In this document: positions 32,806 to 43,672 of the stretch, piece by piece
How positions within the stretch are numbered: the stretch's first letter is position 1
How the letters are laid out: each line of letters starts with the position of its first letter
The notes under the pieces: generated by a model
What the model was told of the DNA's origin: nothing
What the model saw: only the letters and a program-made list of their open reading frames with translations
Databases searched by the model: none
Assembly (NCBI GenBank): GCA_026419785.1
Contig: JAODTK010002477.1
Span: 124,001 to 188,000 of the forward strand
Origin: Sclerodactyla briareus
Taxonomy: Eukaryota > Echinodermata > Holothuroidea > Dendrochirotida > Sclerodactylidae
Reading direction: 5' to 3'
Length of the DNA: 64,000 bases
Made by a program: the position numbers and the translations under genes

Positions 32806-33639
32806 TTCAACTCGACAGTAAATGTTCCTAGTTATATCAACAATTGAAATGGTTTTGTATTGTGTTAGAACGTTCCGAAAAGGAAAGGGAAAGGACACTA
32901 ATATTGGGGAAGCAATATCCATACGATACATCGGTATTCTTCTCCTAACTTTCTGGAATTAGTAGCAAGTGCTATCAGGGCAGGATTTGTTGTTAGCCAT
33001 GATACTCCAACAGAGGGTTTATTGTGCACGGTGTGTTGTAAGGCAAGGCGGTGTTGCTATTTACAAAAGTGGTGACCGTGATATTACGGAAGTGGTCACA
33101 TAAGTTACGAAACTTGTTAAGGTGAGAAAAAATTCCGGTGTTCGTGGCGTGGGTTGCTTATATATTATTATGTGCGTTTTAACATTGTTGCTCACCCAGC
33201 ACATCATGCAGTACGACCACACTGAGCAAACGTTTTAATTATAGAATATGGCAAGAAGATCCAGACTCACCGTGACATTTAAGAAAGAATACGGAGGCAG
33301 TAGAGGCGAGGTCGTAGACGCTTTTCGACGTACTTAAAACAGGGTAATGAAAAGTTCAGTTTGTCATCTATAACCACCTTAGATATTCTGATACTCTTTC
33401 GATAGTGTAACCCTTAATAACAACAGGGCCGAATGATGCATGGTGTTTTGTTCTATAATCGATGACATCTCTTTGATTTTCCTTTACGTTCCATTGCGTA
33501 GTTTCTGGTCACAAATCTACTTGATCAAATACAACGAGTCATCGTCATTGTTCAACAGGCCAATGAGGGCGGTGTCATCGGTAATTTGGGTGTAGAACGA
33601 ATATCTGTTGTGTAAGCAATGATAACTGCAAGAAAAAGC

Positions 33640-35560
33640 CAAAGGCGTAGTGGAGTCCTTGACTCTTTCTGATAACCTATAGCCAGACACAAGGACAAAT
33701 GGGAGATTGTACCAGCTCATTGGGGAACTAATAACGTCCTGCACAATTTCCCATATTTCCCAACCAACCAATAGTGTTCCAAACTCTTGATAAGATAGCT
33801 GCACACTAATTTCAAGGATTTCAGACTTTGATCTCGGGTGACCTCTGACCTGACCCCAAAACAATAGGGTTCATGTACTCATCCTCAGGAACACACATAC
33901 CAAGTATGAGCTTCATCCATCCAGGTAGGGTCAAGTTATCATGTTCACAAGCCAAAATTGGCCAAAATATACACTCTTCACCCTTTTCCTATTTTCCCAA
34001 GAACTACCCCCGATCTACACCAAGCGAGAAAGCTGCATACCAATTTCAGCTTGATCAGACAAGCATTCTAGACTTATCGTGTTCACAAGGTTTTCAAGGC
34101 TTAACTTCAATTGATCTGGCGATGACCTTTGACCTGACCCCAAAACAATAGGGATCATGTACACCTTATGGGGAACCCCTATCAAAGTATGAGCTCGATC
34201 CATCCAAGTAGGGACGAGTTATCGTGTTCACAAGCAAAAAATGGCCAAAATATACACTTTCACAATTTTCCAAATTTCCACCAGAAATGACCCCCGATCT
34301 ACACCAAAAACAATAGGGTCCTTATACACCTCATGAGAAAGCTGCATACCAAATTGAAGCTTGTGATTAAGGACCAAGCATTCTAGACTTATCGTGTTCA
34401 CAAGGTTTCCAGACTTTGACCTCTATTGACCTCCCATGACCTTTGACCTGACCCCAAAACAATAGGGATCATGTACACCTTATGGGGAACCCACATACCA
34501 AGTATGAGCTCAATCCATCAGGTAGTCGAGTTTCGTGTTCACAAGCAAAAATTTGCCAAGAAGAAATTACAACTTCCACAATTTTCCAAATTTCCACCAG
34601 AAATGACCCCCGATCTACACCAAAAACAATAGGGTCCTTATACACCTCATGAGAAAGCTGCATACCAAATTTAGCTTGATAAGACCAAGCATTCTAGACT
34701 TATCGTGTTCACAAGGTTTCCAGACTTTGACCTCTATTGACCTCCCATGATCTTTGAATTGACCCCAAAACAATAGGGATCATGTACACCTTATGGGGAA
34801 CCCACATACCAAGTATGAGCTCAATCCATCCAGGTAGGGTCGAGTTAGGTGGTCAACAAGCCAAAATTGCAAGAAATACACTTTCACAATTTTCCAAATT
34901 TCCACCAGAAATGACCCCCGATCTACACCAAAAACAATAGGGTCCTTATACACCTCATGAGAAAGCTGCATACCAAATTTAGCTTGATAAGACCAAGCAT
35001 TCTAGACTTATCGTGTTCACAAGGTTTTCAGACTTTGATCTCTATTGGCCTCCCATGACCTTTGAATTGACCCAAAAACAATTGGGATCATGTACACCTT
35101 ATGGGGAACCCACATACCAAGTATGAGCTCAATCATCCAGGTGGGGTCATGTTAGCGTGTTCACAAGCAAAAATTTGCCAAAATATACACTTTCCACAAT
35201 TTTCCAAATTTCCACCAGAAATGACCCCCGATCTACACCAAAAACAATAGGGTCCTTATACACCTCATGAGAAAGCTGCATACCAAATTTAGCTTGATAA
35301 GACCAAGCATTCTAGACTTATCGTGTTCACAAGGTTTTCAGACTTTGATCTCTATTGGCCTCCCATGACCTTTGACCTGACCCCAAAACAATAGGGATCA
35401 TGTACACCTTATGGGGAACCCACATACCAAGTATGAGCTTGATTCATTCAGGTGGGGTCGAGGGGTAGTGTGTTCACAAGCAGGCGTCACACACATACAT
35501 ACACACATACACACCACACTGTCATGACTGCATAGATACCTCCGACTTCGTCAAGGAATA
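33640..35560 (+). repeat. Modular satellite element of about 155-bp half-units with short inverted ends
   Basis: It starts with an AAAAAGCCAAAGGCGTAG and GAGTCCTTGACT head (33,632-33,664) and ends near 35,534-35,560 with GACTTCGTCAAGGAATA, roughly the inverse of the head. Between them run alternating half-units. One type is CCCCGATCTACACCAAAAAC...AGAAAGCTGCATACCAAAT. The other is CCCAAAACAATAGGGATCAT...CCATCCAGGTAGGGTC. Each also contains TATCGTGTTCACAAG. A pair makes a higher-order unit of about 310 bp repeated about five times. Single-unit relatives lie at 45,780-46,043 and 62,078-62,440. It sits between blocks A and B. Confidence 0.85.
34123..34135 (-). promoter_or_regulatory. DR1 nuclear-receptor motif in satellite (first of several)
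   Basis: TGACCTTTGACCT is the reverse complement of AGGTCAAAGGTCA, the exact DR1 consensus bound by HNF4, RXR heterodimers and COUP-TF. Identical 13-mers occur at 34,437-34,449 and 35,366-35,378 in the same position of the repeat. One-mismatch forms occur at 33,839-33,851 and, more degenerate, near 34,747 and 35,055. Another exact copy is at 46,743-46,755 outside the array. Whether any is bound in vivo is unknown. Confidence 0.5.
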
Positions 35561-35579
35561 AAAAAAGAGACAACATCCT

Positions 35580-35775
35580 ACCATGAGAGGCCCTAGTGCC
35601 AGATGGTATCACTTGGGATCTAGTGTCGTTAACCCAGAGAGACTAGCGAGTAGTACGGTCAATCAGATACGGATCCAATCCATGGAGTCACAGAATGATT
35701 ATACGGGTAACCAATTCCCATCAACTTTCGAAAAGTAGTGGGGTTGTATGGTGGTGATGCAGATGAGAAGTCGAA
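35580..35775. other. Spacer between satellite and block B
   Basis: A short unique stretch between the satellite end and the start of block B similarity at 35,779. No feature seen. Confidence 0.4.
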
Positions 35776-35779
35776 GTAC

Positions 35780-36310
35780 AGAATGAGAGAGGATACCTTT
35801 GACCTGCATTTTCTGAATGGTAATAAACCTTATCTGGTAACTAGTATAGGCAAACTGAAGAGGGAGCCATTATGGTTGGGAAGCAATGACCTAAGGGAGG
35901 TCAAGACGGAACGTTAGCAAATCTTAATGGCAACTGACGTTAAAGCAACAGAACGTAAATCATTCATAACAAAGACTGTCGAATATTTAGGTACTGGGAT
36001 GAGGGGATTATGACACCAGGACAGCCATGTCGTCTCGTAGAGCCTCGTTACTGGTCTTTAGTGATTCTCTCCTAGCTTGGTTTTGCAGTGTATTTCTGGA
36101 AGTCTAATGAGTGACCCAGCCACTTCAGTGTCTCTTGCTTTATTGACGCTCAATGCTTTCCGCATGTTCGGTTCTTCTGTGCAATTTCATCGAGCTCTTA
36201 TGTGTCGATTTTAAAGCGGAGAGGTAGTCTATCTGTTATCACCCCGTTCTTGTTACTTTGTTGAGATTGGCATGACCTCACTAAGCTCTTCGGAAGAAGT
36301 TTTTCTGCTT
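35780..36310 (-). mobile_element. Rex1-like LINE remnant in block B
   Basis: The minus strand encodes LRSVALTSVAIKIC.RSVLTS (about 35,960-35,895), the degraded counterpart of YRPVALTSVAMKICERFVL in block A. No 3' tail is present, because similarity stops at the block boundary. Confidence 0.7.
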
Positions 36311-36469
36311 CCAGCTTCATATTTGCTATTATACATAAAAGCGCTTGCACACGTGTGCATCCGAAAAGTTCAAAATTTTCAATTCGATCCCCAAGTCGTT
36401 TCTCTGGGTCAAGTTTGCTGCCCAGATATCCTCGACGTTTCCACTCCTATTTCACCTCTCTCGATTATT

Positions 36470-36490
36470 AAAAAAAAAAAAAAAAAAAAA
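36470..36490 (+). repeat. Poly-A run (21 A)
   Basis: The corresponding position in block A (about 24,900) has a C run instead. Either each copy acquired its own homopolymer or one is a sequencing artefact. Confidence 0.7.
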
Positions 36491-36776
36491 CCTTCTATGC
36501 TGTTTAAATTCTTTCATACGTTTTGCCCGACCCCGCAATGTTTTCTTCACTATTGTTGAGAAAATATCATCTACATGCTCCCTATGTATAACGCTAGCTC
36601 ACGCGTGTAATTAGTTGTGTGAGTGTTCGAACAATAAATGCGCGCGATTGTATATACATATAGGTACGTTAGGATATTCTGTTATCTCATTGGGCCCCGG
36701 ACGTCCGGACGAGAATCTGTAGTCAGTGTGTGCGTTTTGGTCGATTTGTTTGTTTACGTGCAGTTTGCATATATGA

Positions 36777-36890
36777 GCATGAACATCTATCTCCCAGACG
36801 GCTATGTATATACTCGGCAACAATATGCAGATTATATCTGTTTCATCAAAAAACAATGCGAAAGAAACATTGCAGATTGCTTCAGGTGAA
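36777..36890 (+). CDS. Shared coding-like exon 1, block B
   Basis: The open frame MSMNIYLPDGYVYTRQQYAD followed by YICFIKKQCERNIADCFR ends at CAG|GTGAAA, a plausible splice donor. The block A copy (26,498-26,620) retains the same residues with indels but has CAGGCGAG at the donor. No known family is recognised. Exon 2 would begin near 37,505 across the 570-bp block-B-specific stretch, which could be an intron. Confidence 0.35.
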
Positions 36891-37504
36891 ACGTACCAAA
36901 GTAATTAAAGGAGAGAGAATTGAAAGTCTGGAAAGATCGTAATATATGAAGCAGCAGTGTGGCTGAAACATTATACAAAAAAATCATTCAAAAATAAATC
37001 CTCCCAAGTATATGCATTTAAAACAAAGAAATGGGCGCCGCTGCCATTTTCCCTCCAGTGAATGGCAGAAAGACGGACTTGAACAAGTCTAATTATGATT
37101 TGTCACACAAACTCCTACCAGCTGGCATTTAATGTATCTCTTTGTTTTTTAACCTAGCATTCACATGACTGTGTACAACAATGTACCTTTTTTTTTAGAT
37201 TGAGTAACTGGAAGTATAATGCAAAGAGAAAGTAAGACTAAATTGGATCGGAATCTAGCATAAATCTTAGAATTATTTGATCACAATTATAATAAGAACA
37301 AAAGTCTCTCGAGGCAAGTGGTTAGGTGATATAACAACTTATCAAAATGGAGCGTCGTAGTTCCATTCAAGTGACATATCTCGAAAAATATGCAATACTT
37401 TTAGATGAAATGGGGAAAGAGTTCAGGACCATGACGGTCTCTGTCATATTAACAATATAAGTTCAACTTTCCAAAGTTCAGAATTTCATTGCGCCTTTAA
37501 ACAC

Positions 37505-37767
37505 AGAAATAACACATGTGAAAAAGCTATGAGAGAAGCACTAAAGACGTGAATCGACCACGACGACGACCCAAAGGCACCATGGATGTCCACACTCAAC
37601 AACAGATGAGACCCCTGGAAACCAAGCTAGGGGACCCTCAGTTGGCAGAAGTGACTCAACAGCAGGAAGCAATGGAGAGATTTGTGGAAGAACTCTTGCG
37701 GAGGCGTAGGGCCTCCAAGGGCGAAGTGTATGCAGAAGAAGATGATGTGATGGTAGACCCAGTATAG
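37505..37767 (+). CDS. Shared coding-like exon 2, block B
   Basis: The open frame from NTCEKAMREA runs through VNRPRRRPKGTMDVHTQQQM and ETKLGDPQLAEVTQQQEAME to RFVEELLRRRRASKGEVYAE and EDDVMVDPV, then a stop. It is highly charged, with a probable coiled-coil in the Q/E-rich middle. A basic cluster (RPRRRPKG) precedes it and an acidic end follows. Block A keeps most of the words with frameshifts. No domain assigned. Confidence 0.4.
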
Positions 37768-37831
37768 GATAGAGCGGGATGAAATAATATGCGCCCTTGG
37801 GAAGAGCTGGGGACCTAGTTGATTCAAGGGC

Positions 37832-38165
37832 GTGAGGATGGTCTTCACGGGCTTGAGCATGGGGCTATTTATAAGTAACGACGTAAGGCGTAAAATCCAA
37901 AGAACCTCGAAAGCATTTTTAGCTTTTCTGAAAGGCAAGAAGCCAAAGCCACTCGCTAGTATTGTGCATTCATATGAGCTTTGTGAGTGGACTTCGGAGG
38001 TTAACGTGCCTTGCGACAGGGAAACCCGGCTCATTGCCCTGGCTGAGCGCTCGTGATTGGAATAGTTTGCGGAATCTTGCACTAGTCTCGCCTACATAGT
38101 TTTTACGGATATTGAGAAGTGCACGTGGATTCGGACCAATGTGGCAGCGCATGTGAGAGTTGGGA
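37832..38165 (+). CDS. Shared coding-like segment 3, block B
   Basis: Plus-strand frame RRKIQRTSKAFLAFLKGKKP, then KPLASIVHSYELCEWTSEVN and VPCDRETRLIALAERS. After a one-base shift it continues as FAESCTSLAYIVFTDIEKCT and WIRTNVAAHVRVGSPSGES. Block A has matching residues from CEWT onward only; the preceding part is replaced there by element b. Looks like genuine protein sequence of unknown family. Confidence 0.4.
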
Positions 38166-38819
38166 GCCCTTCAGGGGAATCGAAAACGTGAGAATATAAT
38201 ATCACAGTATTGTATATACCTCTAGTAATCGCTCATCGATACTATACATGGGTAATCTCACGCAATAGAACAGATATAAAAGTGCTAACTTTATAAGAGT
38301 AACGATTAAAATTAGTCTGGATGAATATCCTAAGTAACGAAGGTTACTGATAAAACGGGAACTGTAGTTGACCCCTGTAAGCTAGAGTCTAGAGGTCATT
38401 AAGAGGAAAAACATAATCAACACACTGAAATGCTAGTTTACTTCATACACGGAGGGTGAAGATTCTCTGCCAAATACGTAAAAATATTATTCTTCTTTTC
38501 GGGAAATGCGGGCCAATCCTGACGCTACCAGGAAATCAAATTCACAGATAAGGTTCTAAAGCTAATCAGTGAACTTTCGAGCCAAATAAAACTGAATTGA
38601 AATATCTGTACCGTCATTTCCAATGTAAAGCCATCCATCTTTTCGAAAAGTAAATAAGGGGCATGTTCTTACTCAAGCCTGCGGTTGCACTGCTATTCGT
38701 AATTTTTTGAAAAATTCAACTCTCGGTATTTTATCGGGTTGTTAGGTCCTCTGACAAATTTTATGAACAAATCATAAGAAAACTTCAAGAGATCTTTCTT
38801 CCAAAATACATGTAATCAA

Positions 38820-39089
38820 TCATGCAAAATATTCAGGTTTGTAGAATTTGGGGTCATATTGGATATCTCCTATTAAGTTGCTCAAGTACACTAAATAACA
38901 CTTTCGCAGCCAGCTGATCGAAAAACCGGGATACAAATTCGTTTCCAAATAGTGATCCATGACAAAGCCGTTAATGCCAATCGGAGAAAGAATAGAATTT
39001 GTGTCGGGGTATACGTAGAGATGGAGTGACTCGCCTAGAGGCACACCTGGGATGGGAGGGCGCTGAATACGGTTGTGGTGCAAACACAT
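38820..39089 (-). CDS. Conserved minus-strand frame of gene X, block B
   Basis: An 89-codon frame: ICLHHNR.QRPPIPGVPLGE, SLHLYVYPDTNSILSPIGIN, GFVMDHYLETNLYPGFSISW and more. In block A the same words (CLHHNRSA, VSLGESLHLYVYPTQ) appear in shifted frames at about 29,340-29,190. The VMDH...GFSIS part is the segment that recurs at 59.8 kb. Unknown family. Confidence 0.35.
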   Translation of the reverse strand: MCLHHNRIQRPPIPGVPLGESLHLYVYPDTNSILSPIGINGFVMDHYLETNLYPGFSISWLRKCYLVYLSNLIGDIQYDPKFYKPEYFA

Positions 39090-39290
39090 ATACGATCTAA
39101 AGCTAGGCGATGTACTCTCGGGTGTATCCTTTTTACTGTCACACTAACTTGACTGAAACCATTCCATCATTGTTGTATCTTGGGAGCAACTTTATTATGC
39201 GTATTTACGCCAATGCGCTTTTTTTTGTTGTTTGTCAGATACAACGTCTTCAACACAAATCACGCCATCATCCAAGACATATTATCGTAG

Positions 39291-39512
39291 CTATGATATC
39301 ATCGTCAGGTTTCGACCTTTCGACAACGTGAACAGCAATGATTGTTTTCGGGGTGCACGCATTAACTGAGAGAAAGAACCAATCATCCTGAGCCCGCGTA
39401 TGCCGTTACGGGTGTTGAGGTATCGTGACGCGGATGATCGGGTCCCCAATTCCTCTGTCGGCCCCTCCGCTGCTGTCAAACTCCTGCTGCAGGGGCACCT
39501 CATCGTGTTCAC
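39291..39512 (-). pseudogene. Shared coding-like segment of gene X, block B
   Basis: Counterpart of 29,518-29,733: MRCPCSRSLTAAEGPTEELG and LLFTLSKGRNLTMIS. The two copies differ in frame on either side of indels, so the ancestral protein would need both to be reconciled. Confidence 0.3.
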
Positions 39513-39719
39513 CCCGGATCTAATACTTCCTCGTCGCGATCATCAAGGATATCGTTACCAAGTGAGACTGGGGTCCAGTCACCTCGCCTCGCAGGTGTAG
39601 TCCCGTTCGCAACAACGGGTAACCTCTTCTTTTGACCCCGAAGGTGGGTCATCTCTTAATACCTCCCCTCCGAACTCGTTCAGGTTTACTTGTAATACAG
39701 TCAGCGGCCGCAGCTTTAA

Positions 39720-40135
39720 CTAGGTCCCGGGCAGACGCGGCGAAAAAAAATGTAAGTTAGAAACTGCTTTCAGGTAAAATTTATCGACATCGAAGTCGTG
39801 TACGATCTGTAGAGCTTCTGTCACGCTCGTCTTGACAAGATCAAGTTCCCCCAAATGCTCTGTTTTTGTAGACCTTTGACCGGTCTGGATGGAGTTGTTC
39901 TGGCGATTTTGTAGGTCAATGTAGGCGGTCATCTCCCTGTAGCTTGTCTCGGTTCATGCGAACCGTCGTATCCGATATGGCTCAAATCCGTCGTCACGAA
40001 AGGGGACCCTCGTGTGTGAGACTGATTTCACCGGTTGCTCGGTAGATACGCCGCGTGGTTTTTCGGAGATTGGATCACTGAGTTAATTCCTGGAATATCT
40101 TGTTTTCGAAGAAATTTATTGAATGTTATTGCCAG
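39720..40135 (-). pseudogene. Gene X N-terminal segment, block B
   Basis: Minus-strand PISEKPRGVSTEQPVKSVSH, then MTAYIDLQNRQNNSIQTGQR, HLGELDLVKTSVTEALQIVH and DFDVDKFYLKAVSNLHFFSP. This matches 30,029-30,398 of block A. A polar protein without recognised domain. Confidence 0.35.
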
Positions 40136-41964
40136 TGTACTTCCAAGAGGTTAAAGCCGCTTTCTCAAGCGCTTGAATTCTAGTTCGGAGGAGCCTTCTC
40201 GGAACTTTTCTCCTTCTCCGTCGCTTGTAGAAGATCCAGATAATAAAATGGACTACAGCTAATATAGAGAGAAACAAGACTTACCCGCAGCTATACGCAA
40301 CGGCCAAAATCAGTATGTCCGGTTGTTTTAGCGTCCGACTTATGGGCAATATGATAGACAAAGAGTAGACGCGAAAGTGATGCATATAAAAATGTAGTTT
40401 GGATCGTATGAGCATATGGCCCCCTATATGCTACTGCATCCTATCTCCACTACTGAATAATTTTGAATGAAATAGGCTAACCGACACAAAATTAATCAGA
40501 TAAGTCTGAAGATGGTTCAAGTTTTTCTCGATGGTATCACATCCCGCTGGGGAGAACCGAAGATTGACAATCTACCAACGGAAACTTATAAATACGGTGA
40601 ATAATAACCTATTTGGCGTTCATAAGAGAGGTTGCCTTGTGGACAGCGATGATACTACTGCGGAGATGATGATCCTAGTACATAAATGTGAACACTATAC
40701 AACAGTTGTGATAACACGCAATTTTTAAAAACAAGTCAGAGCGGGTAATTAATATTCGCTTGACAAAACATACCAGGGAACGCGGCCTCCCTGTGAGGAA
40801 TATAGACTAACTAACAACAGGTATAGACATGAAGGCCTCCACCGCACGTCGAATCGAATGAAAGTATTGTTGAACGGGAATTGGCATGGTTTTAAATTGA
40901 CATTCCGAGGACCTATACCAAAAACCAGTTCGTTAGTTGGCAATTAGTAGATGAAACGTCGAGGGTCTATCAAGTGGGCAACATCAAACAATCACCTGCA
41001 TGTCCAGATTTGTTCACAATACGATAGTGGGTATGGTGTGAACCTCCAGAGGAGTGTATCATTAACAGCTCTATGAACTGCACAAGGGCCGTCGACCTCT
41101 GGAAGTCTGCTGGAAGAGGATGTCCAATGTATGACAAGCTCGGCAATGGCCACAGGACCTGCCGACAACAGGGTCGCAGTTTTGTCACATTTTTGTCGGA
41201 ATACCCGGAAAGAATCACGGGGTTGAAATGTTCATAATGCGTCTTTGGTGGCAACCTAGAAGTGAGGGTAATCCAACGCAGACGGCAACGTGTAGGGTAC
41301 AGTCGCTCGTGCTGAGCGAATAGCCAGAAAAGGTAACAGGTTATCGTTTTTTAAAGTTTTTTAAACGGTCCTTACTGGAATTCGAACCCCGATCTCCCAG
41401 GTGGTAAGTGACGCATTTATAAAACCGTGATGATCACTCGGGGGCCTCAGGCCAGCCTCCGTTAGAACGTTTGGCGGTAAATCTGCTAACGCCACTGGAC
41501 CCGTTCGAATGAAAAGATTGTCTGCCAGTTTGCGACCCATCTTGTTGGAGCGGGTGGGGGAACTGTATCAGGGCGAGGTCTTTCTCGAACTTGGTATTGA
41601 GAAGAAGTTGTTTGCACTAGCGTCGCAATCTAACGATACGAGCCTATATTGCTATTGTAGGATATGGGAGAAACAACTCTCCGTTTTGTAACTTTTATAT
41701 GTTACCTGACGCATGCATTTGATTACAGCCGACCTTCGCCCGTTCGCCTACCTATGTATAGCCTAGAAGTAGAAGTAGTAAAATGGCTCCCAAAGCCCTG
41801 CTGCGTCACTCTACCATCCAGCTTTCCTGCGATCTTAAGTTAGAATAACACAAACTGTATGTTGCTGATTCGATCTTGTTACACGTACGAATGGAATTGC
41901 TTTGTTGCTTTCTTCCAAGTTACAGGCATTGGGCGCCAAATTTCCTCTCAGTTAATTTAACAGT

Positions 41965-42163
41965 TCTTGGTAAAGGATGACCTTCGAATAGCAAACCAGT
42001 CAGTTGGTTTTAAGACTTTTGAGGCTAGCGAGATTGTTAGTTTCACTGTGTGGTATAGATTGAATGTATACGCGAACGTGTTCTCAATCCGAATCTGCGA
42101 GGGGTCGTACGTAATGTTCAAAAAGGAGTAGCAGTTACTCCGGGGAACTCTCGAGCTTAGTTC
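41965..42163 (+). pseudogene. Counterpart of the 70-codon frame, block B (broken)
   Basis: Aligns with 32,593-32,805 but has several indels and a short internal deletion. Kept for completeness. Confidence 0.25.
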
Positions 42164-42539
42164 GAATCGATGATAAAGTTTCAATTAATCTCACAATTTG
42201 AAAATGGTTTTTTGTATATCGTGTTAGGGACGTCCGACAAGGAAAGACAAGGACACTCAAATTGTGGGGAAGGAACAAATACGATCAGTGTGATCATTTC
42301 CCCAACTTTCTGTAAAAAATTAGTAGCAAGTGCTATCAGGGCAGGGATTCATTGATAGCCATGATACTCCAACGAAGAGTTTTGTACGTCTGTGAAACAA
42401 GTGTGGTGTTATTACACTGTGTTGAGCCTTAATATCATGAGTGGTCACATCAGAACTACAGAACTTTTAAAACATGAGAACAACCGATGTTGTGGCATGG
42501 GTGCTTATATTACGACCATATAACGCCAGTTCAGATTTG

Positions 42540-43660
42540 AGGGGTTCTTGAATGGAACTAATAGATTTCGCAAAAACGACTGCTTCAATAATGACCACCT
42601 CTTCGTCATTGATGAATTCTCGGAATTGAATATCAGTGTTAGGGGATTACGTGGCGTTCCATTGTTGGGACGATGAATTGGGACGATAATTAAACACAGT
42701 CTGCGTATCTAATTTATGCGGGATAGTTGTGTGAATCAATTTATGTAGCATCATTATTAGCCTAGCTGCCCAACAGTGGCGCCTGGACATTCGGAATAAT
42801 AGAACAAGAGTGCCCCAATGGCACAAGCTCCAATATAATTGCAACGAGGTAATTTGAGAATGCAGTAGATTGCTACTTGCGTAGAAGAATGGCGAGGGAA
42901 ACGTCTGACCCAAAAATCCCAGGCCACATGCGTACGGATACCATTAGTTGTGATAAATCTAATCACGACATTCAATCAAATGTTACATTTTGGAGTGATA
43001 GGTCTATAGCATCTTTGATAGTGCAATATTCGCAAGAGGTCAAAACTAACACCTACATGATCTGGCCCCCTTCATCAAGAGGAGGACTTTGGGATCAATG
43101 GATTGAGTTCGTAGCAGGATTACGCAAGAACTGATGTGCACAGTGATGTAATTGGCATGTAGGACCTGGAGGACAGGTAGATGAAATGATTAAGATTTTC
43201 AAACTAAAAAATCTAGATAAGTGGTCTGATTTTACATAATTTTGCATAATGTTTAAGTTTATCGGGGTCCCGAGAATTTAAAAGTGAAGTCGGGGTCATG
43301 GAGGTCATTCAATGTGGTTCCTTTGAATAAAGTATGCAAGTTTGAAATGAAAGTTCGGTGGACATCGCAAAAAAACTTGGTAGATGTGACTCCACCTTTG
43401 ACCTGTCATTTTCAAGGTACAGTGGCGGCAGTAGAGGTCATTGATGTGCCTAAGTTTGCATGATATATTCCAATTCCAACTTGTAAGAATTTCGCGAACG
43501 TAGGGATGGTCCGTTTACATTTTCGGATCTATGAATTTGATTGATTCCATCATTTAATAGCTTCTGGTAGAATAAAGCACGAGAACGAGTAAGTAAACCT
43601 AGATCCTGTGACAATTGCTGTTATAACTGCCACAAGCAAACACTTTTCTTACCCACCAAT
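42540..43660. other. No supported gene
   Basis: An 85-codon plus-strand frame at 42,877-43,134 ends VTFWSDRSIASLIVQYSQEV...WDQWIEFVAGLRKN and reads like protein, but it has no second copy, no clear splice sites and no family, so it is not called. 43,270-43,470 shows the AGGTCATT-rich repeat related to 46.7 and 50.5 kb. Confidence 0.4.
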
Positions 43661-43672
43661 TGATTGGATTGA

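Larger units (their letters stand above)
24168..33185. repeat. Large direct duplication, block A (partner 35.8-42.5 kb)
   Basis: Collinear with block B through anchors: 24,168-25,085 with 35,779-36,607; 26,364-26,625 with 36,630-36,913; 26,629-26,945 with 37,505-37,850; and 28,348-33,185 with 37,975-42,530. Block A has two extra stretches (25,095-26,364 and 26,945-28,347), and block B has an extra 570 bp (36,915-37,505). The blocks are similar throughout but differ by many one-base indels as well as substitutions, so the shared reading frames below are rarely continuous in either. Confidence 0.85.
35779..42530. repeat. Large direct duplication, block B (partner 24.2-33.2 kb)
   Basis: See block A for anchors. 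Block B is 6.75 kb against 9.0 kb because it lacks the two palindrome-headed insertions. It starts inside the Rex1-like LINE remnant, so one breakpoint lies in that LINE next to the satellite. That is consistent with recombination between repeats as the duplication mechanism, but this is inference. Confidence 0.85.

Noticed and set aside
33640..35560. CRISPR-like array
   Set aside because: Units are long (about 155 bp), diverged and contiguous without unique spacers, and the genome is eukaryotic; it is a satellite.
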